From Datnioides undecimradiatus (Eukaryota > Chordata > Actinopteri > Lobotiformes > Datnioididae): a stretch of 64,000 nucleotides of DNA. The stretch's first letter is position 1. Each line of letters opens with the position of its first letter. The notes beneath the pieces were generated by a model. It made no database searches and had not been told where the DNA came from. It saw only the letters and a program-made list of their open reading frames with translations. This document shows, piece by piece, positions 38,736-51,300 of the stretch. Position numbers and translations under genes: made by a program. The DNA is taken from the NCBI GenBank assembly GCA_008933995.1, contig WARS01000110.1, positions 2,356,001 to 2,420,000 on the forward strand, written 5' to 3'.

Positions 38736-41700
38736 CTGTAAGAAAAAAGGGGCATTTTAAAATCATACATTCTTAGGACCCTCCCTGATAATAATAAAAC
38801 AAAACTGCCATAGTGACTTTTTAATACAACCACTAGGCACTAGTCAGCAAAGCCTCACAAAAAGGTGCATTAAAACATGTCAGTCGTAAGTGGGAAGCAG
38901 CTGCCCACAAAAGCAACTGAAACTGAAACTGCAACTTGGGAAGAGACTTGCAATCATATAGTCTCTTTGGCTAAATGGTAGAGTGGTAGAATATAGATTT
39001 GTCTTTTAAACACACTGGTCTTCTTACTTAGGACCTGCTGTGAACAAAGTCATAATGTTACATTTGATCTTAGCAATACTAACAGCATGTTAAAAGTTAG
39101 GTAAATCAGTAAATCAGTTAATGTATAATAATGTGTAATAATCTATGACGTCGTGTTTTTTAGACATGGATGTATGATTACATGATTCCATTTATGCACT
39201 TAGTTCAAGTGATTGAAATACAATGATGAATCTGTAACTCTCAGAATACATTTCTGTACACAATCAAGTCTGATGTCAGTGACCTTCCATCTCCACCCAG
39301 GGACTGTGTGCAGTCAGCTAACTAACTGTACCGTGAAAGGCTGTCCCTTGCGGAAGGGCATCCCGCCGCCACGCTCCTCAGCACCCCACTGCTCCATTTG
39401 CTTGGCGTTTCGGACCACGACGTTCTCGTTGAAACGTGGATTATAATGGAGCGCAATGCCAGAGTGATGGCAAAGGTTCACATGAAACCTGAGAGGACAC
39501 ATAGGGGAAGGATTGAATACAACATGACCCTGGGCCTCCTGCGTGAAAGTCTTTTTTAATAAATAAACAAAGCTCAGTTTGTTAGATATGGGGGCTACTG
39601 CTAAGCTCATGTAAACAGTTCTATTATGTCTCTGAAAAACTTTAACAATTTTTTTTTAGCATTTTGTATGATAGTATATATCTTCATGTTGACCAAATCT
39701 AGCCAGACACATATGGTGAACAAACAGAAGAGTGCTAAATTTTACAGAAGACAGAAATGTGATGAAATAATAATAACAAAAATAATAATTTGGTAAAACA
39801 TCTGAAATTCAGGACATGCAGATGTAAGTAATTTTCAGATCCTAAACACAGTAGCCCACAGAAATGGTACCAACTCTACAGCGTCACTGTATAATCCCTT
39901 TATAGATGAGTCTTTGACAAATTTATACTTTCAGTGAGGGGTCTATATTTAATATATATAATGGTTTAGGAGTTTGAGAGTTCTTCAACCTCTTTCTCTG
40001 GGCAGGAACTTAAGTTGATTTAAACACGTTAATGATAAACTATAGTGAGTGTTTAACTTCTTTAGGTTTTAAGTTTAACTTATTATAATGTTGTTTTTAA
40101 AGTGAAATCCAGCAAACAGATAAATATCAGCTAATTTTTAAGTCAGACCTTGTGGCAGTGGGGTGAACATTTCCCTGGATAGTGATAGTCCTGCCAGGTT
40201 TAAATCCACCACTGATCATGCTTGTGTGCGGAACAACCTGAAGAGAGACAAAAGAGGAAAATAAAATATACAGTTAAATTCATGATCCATTCTTGTTTGA
40301 TTATAGCATTATAATCACTACATACCAATGATGATAAAACTGTGGTTAAGATAGCTATCACTGTCAACTACTGATAGGTAGTCTTCCTTTGAAAGCGCTA
40401 ATGAAATACACCTACTGTGAATCAATGAATCGGGTGTGACCACAAAAGCGCCGTGCTTCAAAGTTTAAATCAGTGTCTTTTTGTAATCTGTGGTCTGAAA
40501 AAGCAAGTGTTGTGTTCTGCATACCTACTTAACTCCTCGTGTTTGTTTTAAATTATTAGCATCCAATAAACTACTAAAGGCAGCTGTGCTTATCATCCTG
40601 GGCCCTTGATCATTTCTTCTTGCTTACCTGTAGTGATCACTTGTGTCCAAAACTATTTTTGTATCAATCATGTCTACCGTATAGGGAACATATTATGAAA
40701 AACACGTTTTTTCTTGTCCATACATATCTAAACTAGTCCCCCCTCAGCCTACCAACTCAGAGAATGAGGAAGGCAGACAAGTCCTGCATCCTCTCTACAG
40801 CCCATCCACTGGTAAACTGGGGTTCCTACAGGCCGTTCAGATTCAGTGATTTACATAGGCTGTCCTCCTCTCAGTGAAATCACTGAGAGGGGCGTTCGCT
40901 GTTTCCAGCGGTAAGCTAGCGGTGTGTCATTGGTCAGAGCCAGACATGCAAATTGCTCTGTTGTTGGTTGTAAAAACCAACACAAATGCCTATATTCTGT
41001 CCCAGCCCCATAACACAACCAGAGGAGACCGTGGTTGTGTTTTTTGTTTTTTTTAACCGTTTCCTCCCGCTGTTCGCGGTCAGATTCTGGGTCAGAGCTA
41101 TGGTGTATAGCATACCATGGGCTGTTCATCGGGATCACTAGCCATGTTGGATACCGGTCCTGCACCGCTCTGCAACCTGCCTCTCCATAGTCATTCAGGC
41201 AGCCAATCAGTGCAGCTCCTCATTATCATAGCCCCCCATGCCCATTCCACACAGATAATGAACTTAGAGAATGGGAGACTGCAGACCCTCCTGAGATACT
41301 GAATTTCAGATTTTTTTGCAAAAAATTTCAAAAGCTTGTTTTTAAGACAGTATTTTAAAACTGCTTTCAGTTGCTATAATATGTCCAATATATAAAAGTA
41401 AATGTCTTCTTGGGAGTAAGAAGAAGAAAAACTTTAGAATTTCAGTTTGCTCTTGATTTAATTTATTCATTTATTTAGTTAGAGTAGTATTTTAGTCTGT
41501 TCTACTCTTGCCATGCTAGGTTAATTTAAAAAAATTATGTGATTGCTTCTCCTCCTGTGCAATGCAGATCCAAGCTGCAACAAGAATTCAGGCTGAGGCG
41601 CAAATGATGGTTTTTGAGCGACATAACCCTTTATGTGCACCTCATATATTCAAATGCAAACTCAACTGGCTACTGTCACACATGTAGTCTGATTTACATA

Positions 41701-44700
41701 TTGATTTTAATTGATCAACTGGATCAATTAACCTCTTATAAATAAATGTTTTTTAATTTTTTCCACACTAATGATATTCCATTCGTGTCCACTGGGTGGA
41801 GGCAGAATCCAAAACATGGTCAAATTAAGGCAAAACCAACAATATGGCCAGACACCACTGGAATATGTGAATGTAAACAGTTGTTTGTAATATTTTTGAC
41901 TTTTGTGACTTTGTTTGTATTTGCAGTTTGTGTGAGCTGCCTCTAGAGTAGCTCTGTAAAATGTCTTTGGAACTGTGACTCTATCCTGCTTGATACTCAC
42001 AGGCATTGCAGGAGGGAATCCTGGCTGCGACGGGAATCCTGGCTGCGGCAGGAATCCTGGCTGCGATGGAAATCCAGGATGTGACGGGAACCCAGGTTGT
42101 GACGGGAACCCAGGTTGTGATGGGAATCCAGGCTGTGCTGGGAATCCAAACTGAGGTGGAAAAGCCTGGCAAGGAGGTACGGCAGCCTGGAGGGGGGAAT
42201 AGGCTACATGTGAACCAAATGCAGGATGTGCAGGAAATACAGACTGTCCAGAGAAGTAAAGGCAAAAACCCTTTTCTGTAATACTTTTCATATATTCAAC
42301 ATGTTCATTTATATACGAGGTTTGAAATAATTTGTAATAAGAACACACAGAGAACAGACATAGATTACATGAGATACACATATGAGCATAGTGGGGTGTT
42401 TGGGTTTTTTTTTTTTGCATTAATTCTATTTTCATCCTCACCATAGAGCTCTGGAAGCCAATGGAGGAAATTTCTACTTTCCCTGCTACTGAAATGGTGT
42501 CCACCTGGTGAAACGGTATACGATGTCTGTACTCCATGAAGTGGCAGCCATTGACATTCAGCTGGAGAGAAAAAAATATGGTATTACATTATGCATGCAT
42601 CATTTGGCAAATGATAAGCACTGCCACCTATGTGCCACCTCTTTGCTCATTTTTGCATGAGGCGGGACGATAAAGTCATGCATTCAGCACCAAGCTGAGT
42701 GGCTCTATCCATTTTTTTATACAATCTATGTATTACATGAAAATATTTTTACATGTACATAAATAACGTCCTTTGGGAAACTGTTACTAGGCAAAGAAAG
42801 TCACAAATGTGTTGAAATTTCCTTCACTGACAGACTGCTTCACCCCAAGTGTGTAAAGGAGAGCTTTCACAGGTCCTTCCTTCCTGCTGCTGCAAGACTA
42901 CACAACTGCTCCTAGTAGACCACACTCACCACGCTTGATAATTTTACTTCACTTTATACTGTGCAATATCATCTCACTCAGTTGTTACCTCTACAATGCT
43001 GTGCAATGGTAAATGTTTTCCTACTTCCTGCTCATCCTGCCCTGTGTATTTGTGTGTTTGCATTCTTTTACATTAGTTCTGTTTATTAACTTGAGGCCTC
43101 ATTCTACGTTGCTATCCAATTTGCTATTGTTATCATTGTAAAGTTCCCCTTCGTGGGAACTCCACTTTCCTTGAGACAAATAATCCTATGAGCATTTGCA
43201 TGAAGACAGACAAAACAAGAATAAATCAAATTCTCTGAAATTGAGGCCATTGTTAAAACTGTCTACTTGAGGAGACATGATCAAATCTGAAGGAAATGAT
43301 CATATATTTGTTTGGTTAAATTTGTCTTAATCTTTAGTGCAGCAAAGGACAAAAAGTTAATGTATGTAGTGTAATTGTAGTGAATTAAAGTCTGCTTGAA
43401 TTAAATTTATAGCATTGTATTCATTTATCATAACGTTACCGTAACTAAACAAAGTAAATCATTGGCCCTACAGACCTGGTAGCAATCACGGGTGACAGTG
43501 ATGATCAGGCTAAAGCCAGAGCCAGGATGGAAGGGAGAATTGTGCTTTCTCTCTTCAGCGCCCCAGCTGCCATACTGGAAGGTGTTGGTAACTACATAGT
43601 TGGGGTTGCTGTCATAACGTGGGTTAACGTGGAGAGCGATGTCCGCATTGGTCCTGGAGCCACACTGTAAATTCACATGGAACCTGGAGAAAAACAGAAG
43701 TCATCATTTTGAGTATTTAAATATTTAAACATAAATATATTTAAAATGTGCTTAATTGCTTTTCACTGCCCTGTGAAATGTATTGATTTTTTTTTAAAAA
43801 TATTGTGAACTGCGGGACTTTACAGTTGGGTGGGCAACAATTTCAAAAGATACTGAATTGTTGCAAATTACCTTAAAGTGCATTGCGCTCGCACCTTTTG
43901 GCTACTAATGGAGCTACGGAGGACTGCTTTAATCTCATGACCTATATTATTACTGTAAATCACGTGTACCTAAGCCTAAGTACAGAAAAGAATTTCCAAA
44001 TGGGGTAAAAGTATCAAGTAGAAAAAACAAAATCTTAACCACGTTTCAGAAAATGTCTTGCTTATTGATTTTCTGAAACAAACATTTTTTTCAAGGGGCT
44101 ATTGGTAGGGGTTATTTCATGAGACAGTACATTGGTACGTTGGTACTTGACTGCTTCCAAATGTCAAAGCAAGAAAAAAGAAAAGCAAAGCTGTGGTGAT
44201 GATGATGACAAGAGCAGTCTGACCTATCCACTCCATGCAGGACTCGTCCACTGATGCTAATGGACTTCCCCTCCTGCAGGCCGCCATGGATTGATCCAGT
44301 GAAGGGGATTCTCTAAAAAAGGACAGGACTCATTCTGTAAATAATTGCTTTCCATTCAAACAATTTGTTATTGCTGGTACATATACTAGCAACTGGGAAT
44401 GGTTTATATTTGAAATATTCATTCATAGTTAGAAAGAGATTAACATGGTTTCTGCACATACAGTGGACAGTTACAGTAACAGTACAGTTACAGTAAGTTA
44501 CAGTTGTCTGTGTGCACACAAGTAGAAACAAAGAAAATCTTTGTCCGACTGAGGTTTTATTGATTACAATAAAAAATGAACTTTTGGTCTAGCTAAACTT
44601 AATACAGAGATAAATTCTTATTCTTATTATATTAATGAAGTACCTCACTGGTAGTTTGTTTTGTTGTTTGTTTGTTGTTTTCAATGTATTCACTATTGAA

Positions 44701-45639
44701 CTTTACACAAACCCTGGAATTGTGGCAAACATATAGCAAAACAAAAAATAAAGTAAATAAAATTGAATCGCTGGCTGTGGATCGTTGACTTAACTAATAA
44801 CTTTTTAGCTCCTTTTACTACACCCAAAACATTTTTGTGCAAAACAAAATTTTGTTTTTAGGTGTTTGATATCATTAACCCCAGCTTTTTACTTAAAAAT
44901 GAGAGTATTGTTAAACATGTATAATTCACCTCGAGGTCACATGTACTTTTCTCTTCAGTTCACCTACGGCCTGTATGAGGTAATCATGTGCACTTTCTCA
45001 ATGACTCATTTTTTTTTTTAGTTTCTTTTTTATAACTTTTTAATAACTAACAAAAGAATTAGGCTTCACTAAAAGATACACCAATGCATATGTTCTACAT
45101 CCATTCTGCAAGATATTACTGTTCATTTTAATTTGGAAAAAACAAAACAAAACAAAACAAAAAAAACAACCTTGTTTCCGTTTTTGCTTGCTTCCCTCTC
45201 TCTGGGAAGGAGTGTTTAACCCAGAATTTATTACTGCCAAATATACATTCAGGACAAGCAATCTTCAACTCTTGCAGATTTGGTCGACGCCCGTCTCCAC
45301 AAACCCTTATAAAGTTATTATTATTGAACAAATAAGGTCAATACGTTACGTGCAATAATAATTTAAAATTGTTCAAAACAAGTATTATGTGCTAATGATT
45401 GGTACGACCGTAGATGACTGATTCAGCACGGGAATCTGTGTCTAAATTCCCAAATTATTTCCGCTTTTTGTTTTATTCCAATCAGCAAACGCAGTAACGG
45501 TAAGGACCTCATGTCAACCGTGACAGAAATAGCCCTCTCTACAGCCCGAGCAGCGATACGGAAAAGAAAGACTTTTACACATACGCACGTTTAAATCACT
45601 TACTGGATTATAAAAGGGTGACTGCTGATTAAAAGCCAT
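38589..45639 (-). CDS. lgals9: Galectin-9-like tandem-repeat galectin, complete, 362 aa, 8 coding exons
   Basis: Exons (high to low): 45639-45604, 44312-44224, 43683-43476, 42561-42442, 42243-42001, 40237-40149, 39488-39332, 38735-38589. All junctions are GT-AG and the frame holds throughout (1089 nt with stop). The protein is cytosolic/non-classically secreted in type, with no signal peptide. The N-terminal CRD (about 13-151) has H60, N62, R64, N75, W82, E85, R87. The C-terminal CRD (about 233-362) has H276, N278, R280, N289, W296, E299, R301. All the usual beta-galactoside contacts are therefore present in both domains. The linker (152-232) is Pro/Gly/Phe-rich. The start MAFNQQSPF matches the galectin-9 pattern. 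Galectin-9 is an immune lectin binding glycans on cell-surface receptors. A TATA box and ISRE lie upstream. Assignment to lgals9 rather than another tandem galectin is strong from the start, exon sizes and the neighbour ksr1. Confidence 0.93.
39332..39488 (-). CDS. lgals9: lgals9 exon 7: C-terminal CRD sugar-binding core
   Basis: 157 nt. [24 protein letters not shown] and WGAEER are the contact strands. Acceptor CCTCTCAG, donor GTACAG at 39331 after PFT. Confidence 0.92.
40149..40237 (-). CDS. lgals9: lgals9 exon 6: start of C-terminal CRD
   Basis: 89 nt, [17 protein letters not shown] then [12 protein letters not shown]. Acceptor CTCTTCAG, donor GT at 40148. Confidence 0.9.
40238..42000 (-). 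other. lgals9 intron 5
   Basis: Contains the MITE-like element at 40683-41393; otherwise AT-rich with no coding sequence. Confidence 0.7.
40683..41393. mobile_element. MITE-like non-autonomous DNA element inside a lgals9 intron
   Basis: The left end GGGAACATATTATGAAAAAC and the right end, whose reverse complement starts GGACATATTATAGC, form near-identical inverted ends. No transposase is seen inside. A perfect 11-bp palindrome with a 2-base loop (40867-40890) lies inside. Exact ends and target duplication are not settled. Confidence 0.5.
42001..42243 (-). CDS. lgals9: lgals9 exon 5: linker with PGF hexapeptide repeats
   Basis: 243 nt, 81 codons, phase 0 at both ends. Begins [11 protein letters not shown] and ends with seven imperfect (S/A/P)(Q/H)PGF(P/L) hexapeptides coded by 18-bp tandem units (about 42012-42140), then PAMP and a GTGAGT donor. 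Confidence 0.9.
42442..42561 (-). CDS. lgals9: lgals9 exon 4: end of N-terminal CRD
   Basis: 120 nt, 40 codons: [17 protein letters not shown], then [20 protein letters not shown]. Acceptor CTCTCCAG, donor GTGAGG at 42441. Confidence 0.92.
42826..43200 (+). mobile_element. LINE 3' remnant in lgals9 intron 3
   Basis: A short open stretch (42826-42915) reads [19 protein letters not shown] and ends at a stop, resembling the C-terminus of fish non-LTR retrotransposon ORFs. It is followed by about 280 bases of T-rich 3' UTR-like sequence. It is antisense to the host gene. Confidence 0.5.
43476..43683 (-). CDS. lgals9: lgals9 exon 3: N-terminal CRD sugar-binding core
   Basis: 208 nt. Holds [16 protein letters not shown] and SWGAEER, the carbohydrate-contact strands. 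Acceptor TTTCTCCAG before 43683, donor GT at 43475, ends after DCYQ in phase 0. Confidence 0.92.
44224..44312 (-). CDS. lgals9: lgals9 exon 2: start of N-terminal CRD
   Basis: 89 nt, [18 protein letters not shown] then [11 protein letters not shown]-rich acceptor (AG 44314-44313), donor GT at 44223. Its size matches the 89-nt exon that opens the second CRD. Confidence 0.9.
44313..45603 (-). other. lgals9 intron 1
   Basis: No coding sequence seen. Short ACAGTTACAGTA repeats near 44465-44505 and an AAAAC repeat near 45138-45165. Confidence 0.7.
45604..45639 (-). CDS. lgals9: lgals9 exon 1: [12 protein letters not shown]
   Basis: ATG at 45639-45637, 12 codons, then a GTAAGT donor at 45603. Phase 0. 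Confidence 0.88.
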
Positions 45640-45725
45640 TGTCCGCAATGGAATCGTGCTGTTTCTTGGAGTTGCAGGAAGTGCGCTCTCGCCTCAAAAT
45701 GGGCGAAATATACGAGCCTTTGCAA

Positions 45726-45731
45726 TTTATA
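45726..45731 (-). promoter_or_regulatory. lgals9: TATA box of lgals9
   Basis: TATAAA on the minus strand, 87 bases before the ATG, leaving room for a 5' UTR of about 55-60 bases. Confidence 0.6.
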
Positions 45732-45740
45732 CCACAGATA

Positions 45741-45752
45741 AGTTTCGATTTC
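45741..45752 (-). promoter_or_regulatory. lgals9: Interferon-stimulated response element (ISRE) upstream of lgals9
   Basis: Plus-strand AGTTTCGATTTC, that is GAAATCGAAACT on the gene strand, an exact match to GAAANNGAAACT. It lies 9 bases upstream of the TATA box. It fits the known interferon induction of galectin-9 in mammals. Function here is inferred. Confidence 0.6.
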
Positions 45753-48101
45753 ACTGCAGTAGGCGGTTTTCAAATAACATCAGGTCTCTCATTTCAGCTT
45801 AAACTATAACCAGAGGAAGATCAGTAAAATGCTTCCGCAAACACCAAATCGAGCTGTTACAGGTCTATGGATCCGACGCGACTTCACAACATCTGTTTAA
45901 AAAGTCTTAGTCTGCTGAGTCATCTCAACAGTACAGATGTGGATTTTTTTTTCCAATGCCCCCTCATGCTTCTGTGCACGTACATCCAAAAATGAACAAG
46001 TATTTCTAGAGGTTATAGGTCTGCATGTGGCTGTTAGACCAGTTCGACAAGGAAACTGTGTGAACAAGGTCTTTCTCAGTTTTTCCTGAGGAAGCACTGG
46101 GACAGTAATCCAGAATTTAATGACTCCCAGATGCATCTGAATTGTAAACCTAAAGCTCTAAAGGACCTTAATAGTGCATCTGCATGTCTTAGTTCTACTA
46201 CCAAAAATGAAGCTGTACAAAGATGAAATACAAATTTAACAGCGTCACTATGTATAGTGCATCCAGATTTGAATTTTAAAAGCACGAGAAAAGCAAAGTC
46301 CTATATTTACAACAAAACAGGAGTTTGTGTTCTTATTAGATCTTAGTCAGCCTTCAGATGATAAGTAAAAGTCTACTCTATGCTCACTAGATTAGGTATG
46401 TTTATATGACTCACTCTCTACCCTTCCAGCTTGCATACGTTGCTGCCGGCTATGTAGCACATAGGCCAGCTGTTATTTGAACGGGCGCATTTTGAAAGGA
46501 CAGCTGAAGGTAAAAGTTGAAAAAAGTTGAACTTTGAGCACAGAGCCCTGTGGCAAGTTATAGTAATGCACCGTGCCAAGTGTAGCACTTCCATCTGGCT
46601 GGGCACCATTGCAATGGCAACGGTCAGTGCTGAGTGGTTTTCCTTATCATGTGTGTCCTTTACTGTTTGTTAATACCTTTCTTAAACAATATAATCTGCA
46701 CTGTCTATTCAGGCTAACTGTTCTGATCAGCTTGTGCAACAGCCTGTCATCTTGGCTGGATTTTGCCTTAAAAATAAAAGTGACAATGAAAACAGACATT
46801 TGTATGCAGCACAATCTTCAACCAGAGCTGGTTCTACAATGGATCTAGTTTCATAAACACATACATGTAAAATGTACGTCAAATGTTTAGCAGTGAAGGA
46901 TGTGTATGTAATAGCTCATTGTTTGTCCTTCCTTGTAGTTCTTGTTTTTCACATGTCTGTGCGTGTGTGCTAGGTATACTGTGTGTGTGTGCTGGGTATA
47001 CTGTGTGTGGCCCCTGGGTGTTTTTTTTTCCTTTAGCTGTTGCACCTGCAACTAATCAGCTAAGCAACACTCATGCCACTGCTGTTGATTTATACAGACT
47101 CCACCAGATCATTCAGTCACTAATGTGTTTTTTTCAGAAAGGAACGCACAACCTTTTAAAGCGGCAGCTGCTAGACTTTGAGCTAATTTGAACTATTATA
47201 CTTTAGGCCAATTACATATACTGAATAACATGATAAATAGTGATAAGTAGTGTAAGTAATGTTTTGCATGTACATTTTCAACTGTAATGAAGCATGCTGC
47301 TGGATAAAAAGCCATTATATTGTACATCCTGTCTGTGTTTACTGAAATCCTGGAATGGCACACAATCTCACACAATGGAAAAATGTGATAATGAATATGA
47401 TGCCAGAGAGATATTCAGAAAAAAATCTTGAAGGCACACACAAAAAAAAAATTGGATTTGTGTGTGAAGGATCCACCAACTGATGTACATGAATGGATGA
47501 ATCATAATCTTACATGGAGTAAATGTGAGGGTAGGTCAGGTTGTACAGAGATTCCTTGTCAAGAGATGACAGGAAGTCACTCAAGGAAGTGAATCACATG
47601 AGCGTGTGACTGAAAGATTACCTATTTCGGTATGAAATTGGGTCATTATCTGAGAACCATGCATATTTATTTTATGACACCATTTATTGCAGACAAATTT
47701 TGTCATATTAGACTAACTTTAACTTTACCTAACTTCTGAATTCTAAGGCATTTCTAAGGCAATTCTATTTTATTTTTTTTACATATAAATGCTGCTCCGC
47801 AAAGTAATGAAAAAGAGCTCATCTTTGATATTCTCAAACAACTCTGTCATTGCATCACTTCCATCCAGTGGAGATGCTAGAGAACAGTTGAGCATCACAC
47901 CACAGATAACCAAAAACCCTGCCAGTGAAGATTATCTGCCATCCACAAATTTACTAACTTCCTGCTTCTTCAGTACAGAAGTATGACTGAACATATTCTC
48001 ACACACCACAGCTTCACCATGCTCACACTCATCAACAGAACCAAATTCCTGCATCTTCTAAAGTAACTAGTCTTCCCACACACAAGTTGCCAGCCCTCAC
48101 T

Positions 48102-48144
48102 GACACAGACAGAGTACTACTTTGGTCAGTACTCTGTCTGTGTC
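48102..48144. repeat. Perfect 17-bp hairpin
   Basis: Arms 48102-48118 (GACACAGACAGAGTACT) and 48128-48144 are exact reverse complements around a 9-base loop. Confidence 0.85.
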
Positions 48145-48234
48145 TGTGGCTGGTAGCACATGACCCCTGCCACCACCTGAGCTATTACTGCTTTAAATAG
48201 CCTTGGAAAAATGCAGTTACTTGCTACTGTGTTG

Positions 48235-48330
48235 TAATTGTCTTGTTTGTTTTTACCTTTTGGAATTTCATTTTTGTACAGACTGAAAACAAATTTCCTC
48301 TTCAGAGAACAATAGAGAATGAATCTGAAT
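48235..48330 (+). mobile_element. Possible LINE 3' tail
   Basis: The T-rich TTGTAATTGTCTTG...TTTCCTCTTCAGAGAACAAT...GAATCTGAATC pattern resembles the terminal region of fish LINEs. Weak evidence. Confidence 0.3.
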
Positions 48331-51300
48331 CATTTCCATCACTGAAGACTTTGCAAGCATGCTGGGCTAGACAAGTGTACCAGAAATAGACAAAATGATA
48401 TCCATGGACTTGGTTTCGTATTAGAAAATAAGAAATCAACAAATAACTGCACTTTTCAGCACTGATGGATATCGTGTACTGATAATATTAATATACTAAT
48501 ACTAATATGCATGACATTTGACCAATAATATCCCTTCTCAGTCCACCAGCAATAAAAGTTAAAGTGTTTTTTTTCTTTATTAGAGAGGTTAATGAATAAC
48601 CAGTCATATGCCTCACCAGAGTGGACTCACTGGTTTATCTTAAGGTTACAGAGAATAGTAACATGACTGCCTATATGATAGTGCTATAGCAGTAGGTAAA
48701 ACACAAGAATTCAATACTAACTTAACCCTGGGTTCTCCGGTGTTTTTTCAAGTTTGTAAGACCTTATGTGTGTGTATTTATATATATTTAAGAGTTAAGA
48801 CAAACTGACGTGCCCCAGCGAAGTGAAAAGTGAAAGTACTGTAAGGATGAAGCCACAAACGTTATGTCTGCGCCAGTTGTTTTCGTGTTAAATACTTCTG
48901 CAATTTGAACACAACCCTCCTGGAACCGTTTCGTTCCTCTTGAATTTCCCTTTCACTTGTTCCACACTGGACAAAGGGTGAGTTTATAGTTGGCCCGACA
49001 GAGCTTCACCGATGAGAGAGTACTGAGACGGAGCCAAAACAGTGAGCTGAAATATGCTTAACTTTGAAGACTTCCTGTTCTCTGTGGCTTTGTCAACATT
49101 TAACCCACTGCATATGTAACAAGACAGAGTCTACCAGTAGGCTAGTGGCTCTCCAAGGCTGTATACATAAGCTGTTAAACATTAACATAATAGCAATTTC
49201 ATTTTAGCATCTACTAGTCAATACTTAAAGTTTTGTCATTTCTACTTTGTAGTTCATTGCAAATATTTGACATTAGCTGCATTCAGTAACAGTAAATGAA
49301 AAGGTTTGGTTCCTGTTCAAACACTTGATTCAGATATGGTGAATTATTATTACCCCTGTTGCGTGGAATATGTGGTGGGTGAAGACCTCACTATTCAAAC
49401 TCAACCTACTGGTCAATCAGAGTTTCTTGCTTTAACCATAAAGAGCCGAGTCAAGCTTTGTACTGCATATGTTTTGCATTAAGCCAGACATATTATGTAC
49501 TTACTTGTTTTGTAGTTGATTTAATGTTATTCCACTGGATTGATGGCAACTCACAGACATGAGTATGTTGTTCAGAATAAAAATATTGCTACTCAAATTT
49601 AAAGAGAGAGAATTAAAAAAGTTATACATCCCATCCCCCTAGGTGTATTGTTCTTACCAATATTGTATCCATACGTACTTCACCTTTTGGTTGTGTAGTC
49701 ATGATTTGTATGATACATAAGACTGACTCTATTTCAAAATGAGAACACGGAGTCACTGGAAGCTTTAATATCCTCAATTGTTCTGACCAGAGGCTTACAA
49801 AATATAAACACATTCTGTACAAAAATACTTAACACATAAACTCCCCTCGCAAAAAAGAAAGAAAAGGCACAGTAAAATATCAATCCACCAACAACACTTT
49901 GCACAATGTCTTTACATAAATATCACTGGAGTACCAATTAAAATTCTCTGAATAAACCCTTGTACAAAGACAAACACTGTATATTAAATACAACCTCCAG
50001 CACTGTATTTACAAGCATAAGGTCATTGTCTAATCATGTTTGATTGGGTCCCACTGCGTTAGTGAAGCCCTGTGTACATTCGCTGAGCGTACATTGTACT
50101 CCTGCCTGAGGAAACGTAAAACACAGAAACATACATAGAGACACACACACATGCACACACACAAACCACAGAATAGCCACATCCCCTTCACTAACACAAT
50201 ATGGTGAACATGGAATACAAAGGTAAGATGTATACCAGTGGTAATATCACTAGTTTCTCTATAATTTATTGAAACTATTGTTTCGAGCATTGTCCTCCAG
50301 CCCACTGTTCTGTTGCAAGTCAAATTAAAACTGAACAAATAGACTGTTCACTTGTATCTCTCATTAAATCTCACTCAATAGTTTTCAGTTTGATCCATTA
50401 ATGATTATGATCATCTGATATTAAGCGACAGATCTAATTGTTACAGCAACACAAAGCCAGAGCTGTCCGCGTATATTGTAATTTAGGGATTACGCATTAA
50501 CATAAACCAATAAAAATGGCACGTTCATGCATCATGTACTGCAGAAGGAAGCATCTCACCATTGTGGTTAGAACCCACAAGAGATCACCTGATATCTAAC
50601 TGATGGATGGAATCTCTGTCTCTCCTTATCTTAGAATTCCATTCATTTCATCTACAACTATATTACTGCGGAGCTAAGGATATGCAGTGTTGAATTTGTT
50701 GCCATTTCAAGCAACATGTTCAATACTATTAAACTTCAAATAAATGACAAACAGTGCTCTGTGCTCTGTGTCGCAGTAGGGTTGTGGGGCTTCAGAGCAA
50801 AGAAATGGTGCCTCTTTCTGAGCCAGTAACACTAAGGGCCATATGCATAATGCATTTGGAGATGGATTGATACTAAATTTTTACATACATTAATACAGCA
50901 AAATGCATTTGCATTCTTTTTATCAAGTTTTACATAGTCACATAAACATCTGAATCTATTTTATAAAAGAACATTATTAATTTCCACATTCACTGTTCAC
51001 ATAAATGAATGTAAAGACTCCCTTAACCACTGTTTGCATATCACTTCTCCTGCCTGTTCCACAGTTCATTAATTGTCAATAGTAGTCAATACTAACTGGA
51101 AAGAAAAAAAGTGCAATTTCACTGAGGTGCATTTCATCACTAACACCAGCTCTCAACATGTTCCATGTTCACCATCTTAGTTCACTGTGTCAGCATGCTT
51201 ACTTTTGCCGGTAGGCACTAAACACAAAGTACATCAGAGGTTGATAGAAATTCCCTTAGCTTAGGCAGATATTTAGTTATGAGCGAAAGTAAACATTTTT

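Noticed and set aside
41728..42537. Single 269-aa galectin frame
   Set aside because: It joins exon 4, an intron and exon 5 by chance read-through; splice sites at 42441 and 42245-42244 separate them.
46883..47191. Plus-strand 102-aa Cys-rich frame
   Set aside because: Runs through a TGTGTGTG duplication (46963-47006); no splice context or domain.
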